From positions 1-20,696 of the forward strand of contig JAIOOZ010000115.1 in the NCBI GenBank assembly GCA_021414185.1: a DNA stretch of 20,696 nucleotides. Reading direction: 5' to 3'. Under the pieces are notes generated by a model, which had not been told where the DNA came from, did no database searches, and saw nothing but the letters and a program-made list of their open reading frames with translations. A program made the position numbers and the translations under genes. Positions 1 to 7,800 of the stretch are shown piece by piece (positions within the stretch are counted from its first letter, which is position 1; the number at the start of each line of letters is the position of its first letter). The stretch is from Betaproteobacteria bacterium. Its GTDB lineage: Bacteria; Pseudomonadota; Gammaproteobacteria; Burkholderiales; SG8-41.

Positions 1-74
1 GCGTATTGAATTAGAAAGTCGAAGATTCGATCAAAATCTACCTGCAACCGGGCAGAAAGAACTATTTGCGCCAC
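1..74 (-). CDS. ParE-like toxin, N-terminal fragment (runs off left edge)
   Basis: Reading the minus strand from a GTG at 74-72 gives 24 codons containing VLSARLQVDFDRIFDFL. This closely resembles the start of ParE/RelE-superfamily toxins, which open with a short beta strand (IVLS) followed by a helix with a D-hydrophobic-x-x-I-x-D-F-L pattern. The frame is open to the window edge, so the gene is incomplete at its 3' end. The GTG lies inside the end of the preceding antitoxin gene, giving a 13-base overlap that fits translational coupling in an antitoxin-first operon. ParE toxins of this family generally poison DNA gyrase, but some relatives act as ribosome-dependent RNases, so the target here is not decided. 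The start codon is inferred. The identification rests on 24 residues plus context. Confidence 0.7.
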   Translation of the reverse strand, partial: MAQIVLSARLQVDFDRIFDFLIQY

Positions 75-346
75 GCGCGCACCTTGGGCGCCCGCGCAAT
101 TTTGCCGCTGGCACGGGTCTTGATGTAAGCACGCATGTCATGCCACGGTATCCCCGCCCCGGATTCCATCATTTCGGCAAACCTGGTATCGGCCTCAGCG
201 TAAAACGACGCCCTCAGCTCCGCCTCTTCGACCTTTTGCGCAATCGCGTCGAGCATTACGCTATGAGCGGTCTGGCCCGACTTCTCCGCAAGCTTGGCAA
301 TCCGGGCGCGTAATTCATCCGGCAAACGTAACGTGGTGGTAGACAT
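62..346 (-). CDS. ParD/CopG-like ribbon-helix-helix antitoxin
   Basis: This encodes a 94-aa protein. The N-terminal STTTLRLPDELRARIAKLAEKSG is a typical ribbon-helix-helix unit: a beta strand that pairs in the dimer and binds DNA, then two helices. The acidic, helical C-terminal half would wrap the toxin. I place the start at the ATG at 346-344, because GAGG lies about ten bases upstream (360-357) and the RHH strand begins right after it. An in-frame start at 370 would add eight residues (MLLRGIFD) that do not look like part of the fold. The gene overlaps the ParE-like toxin downstream by 13 bases. It probably represses its own promoter through the palindrome at 364-381. In this family the antitoxin neutralises the toxin by direct binding and is more labile than it. 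Confidence 0.82.
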   Translation of the reverse strand: MSTTTLRLPDELRARIAKLAEKSGQTAHSVMLDAIAQKVEEAELRASFYAEADTRFAEMMESGAGIPWHDMRAYIKTRASGKIARAPKVRAWRK

Positions 347-363
347 ATCAAATATACCTCTCA

Positions 364-381
364 GTAGCACATATGTGCTAC
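364..381. promoter_or_regulatory. Perfect 18-bp palindrome, likely operator of the parDE-like module
   Basis: GTAGCACATATGTGCTAC is identical to its reverse complement over all 18 bases. It lies 18 bases upstream of the antitoxin start and immediately downstream of a plausible minus-strand -10 box, so it would cover the transcription start. That is the expected position for an operator bound by an RHH antitoxin dimer or by the toxin-antitoxin complex. The palindrome is read directly; the binding protein is inferred from position and family behaviour. Confidence 0.75.
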
Positions 382-409
382 ATCATACATGGAAACATTA
401 ATTGGGCAA
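382..409 (-). promoter_or_regulatory. Candidate promoter of the parDE-like operon
   Basis: On the minus strand TTGCCC (409-404) and TATGAT (387-382) are separated by 16 bases, matching the sigma-70 consensus at 4/6 and 5/6. Transcription would begin within the adjacent palindrome, which supports autorepression. No other convincing promoter lies between this site and the antitoxin start. Confidence 0.5.
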
Positions 410-547
410 CGAACTGCTGGTCGCAATTCCCCGGGTCTGTCAGGGAATCCCTTACAAGACGTCTCACGTCACCTGATCCGCAAAAAAATAAATCGGACTA
501 GGCCATTAGTCATATGTCATAAGTCATTGTTCTTTATTAAAAAAATA

Positions 548-570
548 AAATCTGTCAATTTTACAGATTT
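548..570. repeat. 8-bp inverted repeat with 7-nt loop
   Basis: AAATCTGT at 548-555 and ACAGATTT at 563-570 are perfect inverted copies around CAATTTT. The arms have two A-T-rich ends and could form a weak hairpin or a dimer-binding site. Because it overlaps a TTGACA-like element on the minus strand, an operator role is more likely than a terminator, but no cognate regulator is evident. Confidence 0.5.
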
Positions 571-598
571 GCCATCCAATTTTACAGATTTGCCATCC
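557..598. repeat. Perfect 2 x 21-bp tandem duplication
   Basis: Two identical, directly adjacent 21-base units lie at 557-577 and 578-598. Each begins AATTTTACAGATTTG and ends CCATCC. The second unit plus following bases also forms an imperfect palindrome (ATTTTACAGAT ... ATCCGTGAAAT, 9 of 11 positions pairing). This could be a duplicated regulator-binding site or a remnant of a mobile-element end. No function can be assigned from the sequence alone. Confidence 0.7.
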
Positions 599-722
599 GT
601 GAAATAGTTGGCTTTAATGATTCCAGCAGGCCAGGAAGTTGGATCAAAGCGGCCTTTCAGCAGTCTTCAGCGGCTATAAGCGGCAGAAGCAGCGGGCAAA
701 AAGAATAGCTTCCGCCGAACGT

Positions 723-730
723 GAAGGGGA
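723..730 (+). promoter_or_regulatory. Ribosome-binding site that favours a TTG start for the exporter gene
   Basis: GAAGGGGA ends six bases before TTG at 736-738, an optimal spacing. The upstream GTG at 721-723 overlaps this element and has no Shine-Dalgarno-like sequence of its own. An ATG at 790-792 would remove the first helix of the C39-like domain. The TTG is therefore the best-supported start. Confidence 0.55.
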
Positions 731-735
731 CACGT

Positions 736-2889
736 TTGGATAGCAAATGGCTATTTGCGACCGACACATTCGTCTGGGGACTCCAGGGGATGTGCCATTT
801 GCAGCGCATTCCGTTTGCGCCAAACCTCGTGCTCCAGCAAGTCGCTCCTCCATACACCATGAATTCGTTGCAACTGGCCGCTGAAACGCTCGGCCTGAAA
901 GCGGGCGTCAAGCTTGCGTCAGTGAACGATCTCGCGAGCCTGCCATTGCCCTGCCTGGCAGTATTGAAACCCGCTGCCTCGCCCCATCCTGTGTCCGCCG
1001 CAAATGACACAGGTGATGCTGCCCAGCCGGAAACCCCGCCGCATCGCCTCGTGCTGGTTCTGAAAGCGAACAACGCAAAAGTCCTACTGTTCGACGAGAA
1101 AAGCAAGAATCCATTCGAGAGCGCACTCAAAGACTTCGAAACGCAGTATGCAGGGCAGGTGATGCTGTTTCAGGCCACGTCAAAAGCCGCCGTCGAAGGC
1201 GACCCGATGCTGCAGCAGAAAAAGGAATTCGGCTTCAGCTGGTTCATCCCCGAACTGCTGAAGCACAAGGAGATCTGGCGCGACGTGCTGCTCGCGTCTC
1301 TGGCAATCCAGCTTATGGCGCTGGCAACCCCGGTCTTTACGCAAGTCGTGATCGACAAGGTGATAGTGCATCACACGACGAGCACTTTGATTGTGATTGC
1401 CATCGGCCTGATCGTGTTCATGCTGTTCAGCACCGCCATGACGTGGGTGCGGCAGTACCTCGTGCTGCATACAGGCAACCGCATCGACGCGGTGCTGGGA
1501 CTGCAAGTATTCGAACAGCTCTTCAAGCTGCCGCCGCGCTTCTTTGAGGCTCGGCCGACGGGCGTGCTGATCGCGCGCGTGCACGGTGTAGAGACTATCC
1601 GCGAATTCATCAGCGGCGCCGCAGTAACGCTGTGTCTCGACATCCCGTTCCTGATCATCTTCCTCGGCGTCATGTTCTATTACAGCTGGCTGCTGACGCT
1701 GCTGGTGCTGGCACTTCTGCTGTGCATCGCTGCAGTCAACTTTCTATCGACGCCTATTCTGCGCCAGCGGCTCAATCAGCAGTTTTTGCTAGGCGCACGC
1801 AATCAGGCGTTCCTTACCGAATACGTGTCGGGCATGGAGACCGTGAAATCGCTCCAGATGGAACCGCAGTTGAATAAGAAGTTCGGTGAGTATCTGGCTG
1901 CCTATCTCGCCGCGGGTTTCAGCACTCGGCAGATCGCCAATACCGCAAACGCGGCAGCCAACATGTTGGAGCAGACCATTACGCTGACCGTCCTGTGCGT
2001 CGGGGCGTGGATCGTCATGAACACCAACAACATGACCATCGGCATGCTGGTCGCCTTCCAGATGTTTGCCGGCCGTCTGTCTGGACCGATGCTGAGGATG
2101 GTGGGGCTATGGCAGGAGTTCCAAAATGCAAGCATCGCAGTGAAGCGCATCGGCGACGTGATGAACGCGCCTGCCGAGCCTTATTCGATGACTCCCTCGC
2201 GCGAAGCCGGCGGGAAAGGGCGGCTCGAGATCAAAGGCCTGGCCTTCCGCTATGCCGATAATCTGCCTTATCTGTATCAGGACCTCAATCTGGCGATTGA
2301 GCCTGGGCGATGCATCGCCTTGATGGGCCCATCCGGTTCGGGCAAAAGCACGCTCGCCAAGCTCATGCAGGGCTTCTATCTGCCCAGCGACGGAGCCATC
2401 CTGATCGACGACCGCGACATCCGTCATTTTTCCGCAAACGAACTGCGCCAGCATTACGGCGTGGTGCCGCAGGAGACAATACTTTTCTCAGGAACGATTT
2501 ACGACAACCTGGCGCTCGCCAACCCGCACGCGACGTTCGAGCAGGTGATCCAAGCATGCAAGCTCGCCGAAATACACGACACAATCGAAAAATTGCCCGA
2601 AGGTTACCAGACGTCCATCGGCGAGCATGGAGCAGGGCTTTCCGGCGGACAAAAGCAGCGCATCGCGATTGCGCGCGCCCTGCTTAAGCGGCCGAAGATA
2701 CTAATATTCGATGAGGCGACCAGCAGCCTGGATGAAACGACGGCGGAGAGTTTTGCGAAGACGGTAAATCAGCTCAAAGGGAAGGTGTCTATGCTGTTTA
2801 TTGCGCATCAATTGCCGAAGAGCCTGAACGTAGATGAGATCGTGCGACTTGGCGGGATTTCGACTCGAACTGACAACTCAAATGCGTAA
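736..2889 (+). CDS. Type I secretion ABC exporter, HlyB/LapB-like, with degenerate C39-like domain
   Basis: This inner-membrane ATPase powers one-step export of RTX proteins with an HlyD adaptor and TolC. Residues are numbered from the possible GTG at 721; the preferred TTG start removes five. About residues 8-135 form a C39-peptidase-like domain. At the position of the catalytic Cys in bacteriocin exporters, the segment reads DTFVWGLQGMCHL without the DCG-x-x-CL motif. This marks a non-cleaving C39-like domain that binds the cargo, as in HlyB. Hydrophobic membrane helices follow from about 190 to 450. The nucleotide-binding domain has Walker A GPSGSGKST (536-544), signature LSGGQ (640-644), Walker B ILIFDE (Asp664, Glu665) and H-loop His696, all intact. 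Its length of about 717 aa matches RTX exporters. It is followed by a TA pair on the opposite strand, not by its cargo, which lies 1.9 kb downstream on the same strand. The gene appears functional. Confidence 0.93.
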   Translation: MDSKWLFATDTFVWGLQGMCHLQRIPFAPNLVLQQVAPPYTMNSLQLAAETLGLKAGVKLASVNDLASLPLPCLAVLKPAASPHPVSAANDTGDAAQPETPPHRLVLVLKANNAKVLLFDEKSKNPFESALKDFETQYAGQVMLFQATSKAAVEGDPMLQQKKEFGFSWFIPELLKHKEIWRDVLLASLAIQLMALATPVFTQVVIDKVIVHHTTSTLIVIAIGLIVFMLFSTAMTWVRQYLVLHTGNRIDAVLGLQVFEQLFKLPPRFFEARPTGVLIARVHGVETIREFISGAAVTLCLDIPFLIIFLGVMFYYSWLLTLLVLALLLCIAAVNFLSTPILRQRLNQQFLLGARNQAFLTEYVSGMETVKSLQMEPQLNKKFGEYLAAYLAAGFSTRQIANTANAAANMLEQTITLTVLCVGAWIVMNTNNMTIGMLVAFQMFAGRLSGPMLRMVGLWQEFQNASIAVKRIGDVMNAPAEPYSMTPSREAGGKGRLEIKGLAFRYADNLPYLYQDLNLAIEPGRCIALMGPSGSGKSTLAKLMQGFYLPSDGAILIDDRDIRHFSANELRQHYGVVPQETILFSGTIYDNLALANPHATFEQVIQACKLAEIHDTIEKLPEGYQTSIGEHGAGLSGGQKQRIAIARALLKRPKILIFDEATSSLDETTAESFAKTVNQLKGKVSMLFIAHQLPKSLNVDEIVRLGGISTRTDNSNA

Positions 2890-2908
2890 CAATCGACTTA
2901 AAGCAATT

Positions 2909-3202
2909 TCATGCCGGACGCGTGCGCAAGCGCAATCCCAACGCATGCACGACTTTCAGCACGGTAGTGAACTCCGGATTCCCGTTTTCCGCGAGAGCCC
3001 TGTACAGGCTTTCACGCGTGACACCGGAATCGCGCGCAATCTGAGTCATACCGCGAGCGCGTGCAATAACGTTGAGCGCGTGACGAATCACTCCAGGGTC
3101 ACCATCTTCCAACGCCGCATCGAGGTAGGCCGCAATATCTTTCTCGCCTTTCAGATATTCCGCGGAGTCGTAACGCGTCGTCTTGATTTTCGTTTTTGCC
3201 AT
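2909..3202 (-). CDS. HI1420-family addiction module antidote (HigA-like, XRE-type HTH)
   Basis: This 97-aa protein begins MAKTKIKTTRYDSAEYLK and contains a helix-turn-helix at about residues 38-80: IARARGMTQIARDSGVTRESLYRALAENGNPEFTTVLKVVHALGL. This layout is characteristic of the HI1420/COG3636 antidote family, in which the C-terminal HTH binds DNA and the N-terminal part holds the toxin. AGGAGA sits at 3213-3208, six bases from the ATG at 3202, and overlaps the toxin stop codon. The two genes are nine bases apart and so are co-transcribed, toxin first, which is the usual order in this family and the reverse of phd-vapC. The gene converges on the exporter gene, whose stop codon is only 19 bases away, and no terminator hairpin is visible between them. 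Confidence 0.88.
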   Translation of the reverse strand: MAKTKIKTTRYDSAEYLKGEKDIAAYLDAALEDGDPGVIRHALNVIARARGMTQIARDSGVTRESLYRALAENGNPEFTTVLKVVHALGLRLRTRPA

Positions 3203-3211
3203 ATCGATCTC

Positions 3212-3502
3212 CTAAAGCTTTCCCGCGAGTTCCAGCGCAGTTCGAATGTCGCGATCCTGCGTGCGCTTGTCGCCTCCAATGAGCAACAACACCAGTGCCG
3301 AACCATGATGCGTGTAGTACACCCGGTAACCAGGGTCGTAATCAATCCGCAATTCGGACACTCCGCTTCCTATCGGCTTAGTGTCGCCAGGATTACCAAG
3401 CGCCGGCCTGTCGATGCGTATGCTGATGCGTGCTCGGGCTTGACGGTCACGCAAACCCGAAAACCAAGCTTCGAATGTCGCCGTTTTGCGAATTTCGATC
3501 AT
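3212..3502 (-). CDS. HI1419-family addiction module killer protein (RelE/HigB-like toxin)
   Basis: The protein is 96 aa from the second Met (3502). The sequence IEIRKTATFEAWFSGLRDRQARARISIRIDR followed by the GYRVYYTH segment and the LLLIGGDKRTQDRDI stretch is typical of the HI1419/COG3657 family of the RelE superfamily. Family members are thought to be mRNA interferases. The GGDK-x-x-Q-x-x-D-I tail is the most conserved family signature, and it is intact. An alternative ATG at 3520-3518 adds MDYTNN but lies inside the inverted repeat that is the likely operator, so I prefer 3502. Neither start has a good ribosome-binding site. With the antidote gene downstream it forms a complete TA operon placed between the secretion exporter and its cargo. 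Confidence 0.86.
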   Translation of the reverse strand: MIEIRKTATFEAWFSGLRDRQARARISIRIDRPALGNPGDTKPIGSGVSELRIDYDPGYRVYYTHHGSALVLLLIGGDKRTQDRDIRTALELAGKL

Positions 3503-3510
3503 ATTATTAG

Positions 3511-3528
3511 TGTAATCCATAGATTACA
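3511..3528. promoter_or_regulatory. Inverted repeat, likely operator of the HI1419/HI1420-type module
   Basis: TGTAATC (3511-3517) and GATTACA (3522-3528) are perfect 7-bp inverted copies around CATA. On the minus strand the upstream arm contains TGTAAT, a 5/6 match to a -10 box, so a bound antidote would block transcription. The site lies just before the preferred toxin start and contains the alternative one. The repeat is read directly; its role is inferred from position. Confidence 0.55.
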
Positions 3529-3715
3529 TACAGGCAAGCCAAAAAGCAAAACGACAGGCACGTACACCTTGCGCGAGCCGATAAATCCTTACATACCCAT
3601 TTTTGAAGATAAAAATAAAGCGCTAAGGTTCAATAACACTGTTTATTGGGAGAGAACACTTGCAAATTCTGAAACATAACGTGGTCCGACCCCGCGCCGT
3701 GCAACGAGGTAACCA

Positions 3716-4768
3716 GTGAGTGCAAAAGTAAATAATGGCGTCGTTGTGAAGAAGTCCCTTTGGGTGATTGCTGGCGTCGCGCTGCTGGCGGTCGCGGCCT
3801 ATGGTGCATGGCATTTCTCGGGAGGAGGCGTGGTGACGGCAGACAACATCTTCAAGGACATGGTCGCCAAGCTGGAGCGGGAGCGTAAAGCCAGACCTTG
3901 GCCGAAGGAGTTCGAGAAAGGTCACTCCAATCCCTACAAGCTTCTCGATGTCAAAGTCGAGGACTGGATGGCGACAGAGGAGGGTCGGGCCGCACACGCC
4001 ATCCAGATTCCCAATCCGGTGCCTGAGGATAGTGGCTACCGCAAAGGCATGTCGCAGCAGGAGTACTTTGAGCATTTGTGCAAAACGGAGGCGGGGGAGT
4101 TCATCTTCAAGACGGTCGATAACGTGGAGGGAATTTTCCAGCTAAGACCGCGCAAGAACGTCTACTCCGAGGAAGAACTCAAGCACCTCTACGCCATGGA
4201 AGACCCCTACGGGCACTACACCGAGGAGAACGAGAATATTGGCTTTCAGATGGTAGAGCCGCTCAAATACACGTACTTTGAGATTCCGGTGGGGGGGGCG
4301 AGGAAGTATGGAGCCGACTGGCGCTCCCTCTTGGATCCCAGTCTGTTCATTGCGCCACCGCAGGGAGCGAGTATCGCGCGCTACACATACATTGCTTCTC
4401 AAACAGCCGACTCGCACAACAAACGGCTCGAATACGACGATAAGGTGAAATCGCGCTACGGCTTTACCTGGCGCGGAATCAAACGCCCGCACGACCGGGA
4501 ACTGGGTATCGGCGGCGGCGAGTTAATCGTGCTGGACTTGCAGACCAACGAGGTAATGGCGGTGCGTCGGGGCTATGCGGTCTGGAACCGCGGGTGGACG
4601 TATCGGGTGTGTCCGCGATATGGCTACTTCGGAGGCGAGGACAAGGGCACAAACTTTACCGCGTGGTTCACCATGAAAGTGGCGAAGCCACCAAAATGGA
4701 AAGAGTATTTTCAACTCCTAGAAACAATGCGAAAGCTACCCCCGGGTGCGAAGCCCTACTCGGAATAG
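3716..4768 (+). CDS. Unrecognised 350-aa membrane-anchored protein upstream of the RTX gene
   Basis: I do not recognise the family. Residues 13-33 (KKSLWVIAGVALLAVAAYGAWHF) form one N-terminal membrane segment after a short positively charged start, so it is probably an inner-membrane-anchored protein whose remaining ~310 residues face the periplasm. That part is hydrophilic and rich in aromatic and charged residues. It has only two cysteines (122 and 299), which could form a disulfide. The start is GTG at 3716, with GAGGT five bases upstream. The stop is 37 bases before the RTX start, which has its own strong GAGGTG site, so the two genes probably share a transcript. The position suggests a partner of the RTX protein, such as an immunity protein or folding factor, but I see no known lipase-foldase or immunity motif. 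A run of eight G at 4291-4298 is a slippage and sequencing-error hotspot. Confidence 0.75.
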   Translation: MSAKVNNGVVVKKSLWVIAGVALLAVAAYGAWHFSGGGVVTADNIFKDMVAKLERERKARPWPKEFEKGHSNPYKLLDVKVEDWMATEEGRAAHAIQIPNPVPEDSGYRKGMSQQEYFEHLCKTEAGEFIFKTVDNVEGIFQLRPRKNVYSEEELKHLYAMEDPYGHYTEENENIGFQMVEPLKYTYFEIPVGGARKYGADWRSLLDPSLFIAPPQGASIARYTYIASQTADSHNKRLEYDDKVKSRYGFTWRGIKRPHDRELGIGGGELIVLDLQTNEVMAVRRGYAVWNRGWTYRVCPRYGYFGGEDKGTNFTAWFTMKVAKPPKWKEYFQLLETMRKLPPGAKPYSE

Positions 4769-4805
4769 AGCGCCTAGACTCTATTTATTAAACTGAGGTG
4801 ATGCT

Positions 4806-7800
4806 ATGCCAATCAATGCAGAAACCGTAAAAAAGTATCTCGACTTTGCGCTGCTTCAACTAGCCGCAGAGTCGTACATGCATGGCATTAATCTCGCTGC
4901 GCAAAACACTGACGTAGTCCGGGATCAGCTCATCCGCCGCCTCAAATACGGTTTCAACGATCCTACGCATCCGTTCATCAAGAGCGAAGCCGGTGTTACG
5001 GGAGATGCCGACGCAGCACCGGAAACAGCAACGACGGGGAGCAATTCATCGGTGCTGGCCGCTTACAATCGGATGGTCGCAACGCAAGCGACCAGGTTCG
5101 TCAACGACTACGAGATCGTCGACCACCACGCCAATGATGCGACGGGCTTCGCTGCGACGCTGTTCCGCCGCAAGACGAATGATCCAGTTAGCGGTGCCAA
5201 AGCCGGCGACTACATCCTGAGCCCCCGCAGTACTGAATTCCGCGACTGGGCCAAGGCGGGCGACGGCGAGCGGGACAACACAGGGGCCAACCTCGGCGGA
5301 ATCATTCTTCGCGGGTTCGCTATTGCTCAACTTGCCTCGCTCGAAGACTACTGGCAACGCCTCAAAAATGGTCAGGGTTGGAATTCTGCAACGAGCCAGT
5401 GGGAAGACAACCCGCGGCTTGCTGACTTCAAGAGTTTCATAGCTTCCCCATTAAATGGTGGCGTGACCGTCACCGGGTACAGCCTGTCCGGACATTTAGC
5501 TACCGTATTCACGCTCACGCACCGGTCTGAAGTCAAACAAACCTACACGTTTAACGCTGCCGGCCATGGTGAGTTGGTTGGCCTCGATACGTCCGATACG
5601 AATATCTCGTCCATGGTCGCGCTGTTCACGCGCGTGCTGATGGATCCTGGCTCGGTGGTGGTTGATGTCGCCAATGTGGCACTGCGCACGCTACAAAATG
5701 TAGCGCTGCAAGTGCAGGCTGCGAACCCGACATGGAACCCGTTCATTACCGAGGACGGTCGCATCAATTCGCCCACGCTCGCCCGCGATAACGTCTACCA
5801 GAACACGCGGTTCGACTTCGCTTTGGAATACGCTTTGACCTTCTACCCTACCAAGTCGCTGAAGGAGCGCGCTTTTGAGCTCGTCTCGATCGGCGCCCCG
5901 CAAGCTCTGAGCGGACCCGGTTACGACAAGATCACACAACTCTTCGGGACGGCAACGCACGGCGATCATGAAATTGTCGCCAACTCCCAGCGCCATACGA
6001 GCAATACCGTTCCCATCCTGATCGAAGACCAACCGGATGTTTATGGAAGCGGAGGGGTAAGCGGCTTACTCGATTCGGTTTTGGAGCGCCTCGGATTCGT
6101 TAAAGGCGATTTTGGAACTTCTCATTCGATCGTGTTGATTATCGACAGTCTCAGTCTTGCCGTCGCCGCGCAGGGTTTGGACCCCGGTCTGTCACTGGAA
6201 ACATTCACGAGTCTGCTTGCCGCTTCATCTAATCAAACGTCAGGAGTGGTGAACGGTATTTCTGCATTCCGAGGATCAGTAAATAGCGAGGGTGATTCTC
6301 TGGAGAAAATGCTGGATACATTGCGGCGTGTGTTGTACTCGCAAGCCGAATACGATGCGCGCAACGCCTCGGAAACTCCGTTCGCGACGCCGTTCTCCAG
6401 AGCGAATATTGGCTTTGGGAACTTTACGAACAGAACTGCCTACTACGCCAACATCGAAGATCTCAAGACCAAAGCCGGGGGAAGAAAGTTCACTATCGTT
6501 CCTCTCGTGGCGGCCGCGGCTGAAGTACCGGGCCAGGCTAAGGCGATCGATGTAACGAAGTTCACCATTAAAAGTGAAACGGAACTTGCTGTCCTGGCCG
6601 GACAACAAGACGAGACGGGGCTGGCGGTGCGCTACGCTCTGCGCGCGCTCAATCCGTTCGCTCTGGCTGGGGATGGTCTTTACGCCGACTACCGCCCGGA
6701 CGGAATGTTCGATGGACAACTCAATCTACGTTCGCTGCAAAGCAAAGGCGACATCACGAACGAGTGGATTACTGCACGCAGCGAAATGCTGTACCGAAAG
6801 CTCGTGCTCAACGTCAACAACCTCAATAACGATGTTTCCAAACCAACCAATATCGGTATGGCGGCAAACCCACTGTTGACTTCAGTCACTGAGACGCTGC
6901 GAAGCAACAAGACATTGTACGATGACCTCGGGGCAGGATATCGCGTCAACTTCGGATTCCCGTTTTCCGATAAAAAAACCACGTTTGGGACCCACGAGAA
7001 GGATGCGATTGCCGGTGGTGAATACAACGACCGGTTGTTCGGCGAAGGCGGCGATGACAATCTCACAGGCAATACGGGCGACGACTTTCTGGAAGGCGGC
7101 AGCGGCAAAGATGCGTTGAGAGGCGAAGGCGGCCATGATCGGCTGGTGGGCGGTCGCGGCAACGACGTGCTGGATGGGGGCGCGGGCATCGACCAGTACG
7201 AATGGCAAGAAGGCGATGGTTTTGACACGATTATCGACCGCCGCGACGGCGCCTACAAACTCGGCAGCATCCGCTTCCTCGACCAGGCACTAGCCGGTGA
7301 GAAGACCATCGTTGATCCGAACAACCCTAAGCTCTTTACCGACGGTGCGGGCATCCGCTACTTCCTGATCGGACGCGCCGACTCAACGGGTACGCTAACC
7401 ATCTACAAGCCCGGCGTGGTCGGAGAAATGAAGCTTCAGGATTTTAGGAGTGGCGACTTCGGCATTGTGCTCCCCGATGTTCCACCACTCGACAAAACAG
7501 TTCTCAACGGCACCAACAACCCCGACACATTGACTGTCACCTCAATCCTGCAAAAGCTCTTTGGGTTTGGCGGCAAAGATCACCTGATTGTAAATCTCGC
7601 GCAGGCCGAAGGCTGGGGCGGGCTAGGTGACGATCTCATCACCAACGACGAAGGCGACCAGTACCTCTACGGCGAGGAAGGCAACGACATCCTCATTGCG
7701 TCCGGCGGTAACGACGAACTATATGGTGGGCTGGATAACGATGCAGCTCAGGGCGGCGCGGACGATGATTACCTGACTGGAGACGAAGGGAACGATTTTC

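Larger units (their letters stand above)
382..735. other. Gap between the parDE-like module and the exporter gene: AT-rich, with small repeats
   Basis: I see no convincing gene here. A 72-codon plus-strand frame at 389-607 has no ribosome-binding site and is partly made of the 21-bp tandem repeat. Three spaced copies of GTCAT with a 7-base period lie at 509-527. An inverted repeat and a 21-bp tandem duplication occupy 548-598 and are listed separately. The minus strand also carries TTGACA at 558-553, inside these repeats, which could be a -35 element with only a weak -10. The composition is more AT-rich than in the flanking genes. No clear plus-strand promoter for the exporter gene could be picked out. 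Confidence 0.5.

Noticed and set aside
389..607. 72-codon plus-strand open frame
   Set aside because: It has no ribosome-binding site, its C-terminus is simply the translated 21-bp tandem repeat (NFTDLPS twice), and it overlaps the parDE promoter.
2834..3679. 281-codon plus-strand open frame antisense to the HI1419/HI1420-type pair
   Set aside because: It overlaps the end of the exporter gene and both well-supported TA genes on the other strand, and its protein has no recognisable composition or motif.
3716..4768. Anchored protein as a Lif-type lipase foldase
   Set aside because: Size and membrane anchor fit, but I see no foldase signature motif, and type I cargo does not fold in the periplasm; kept only as a hypothesis for a partner role.
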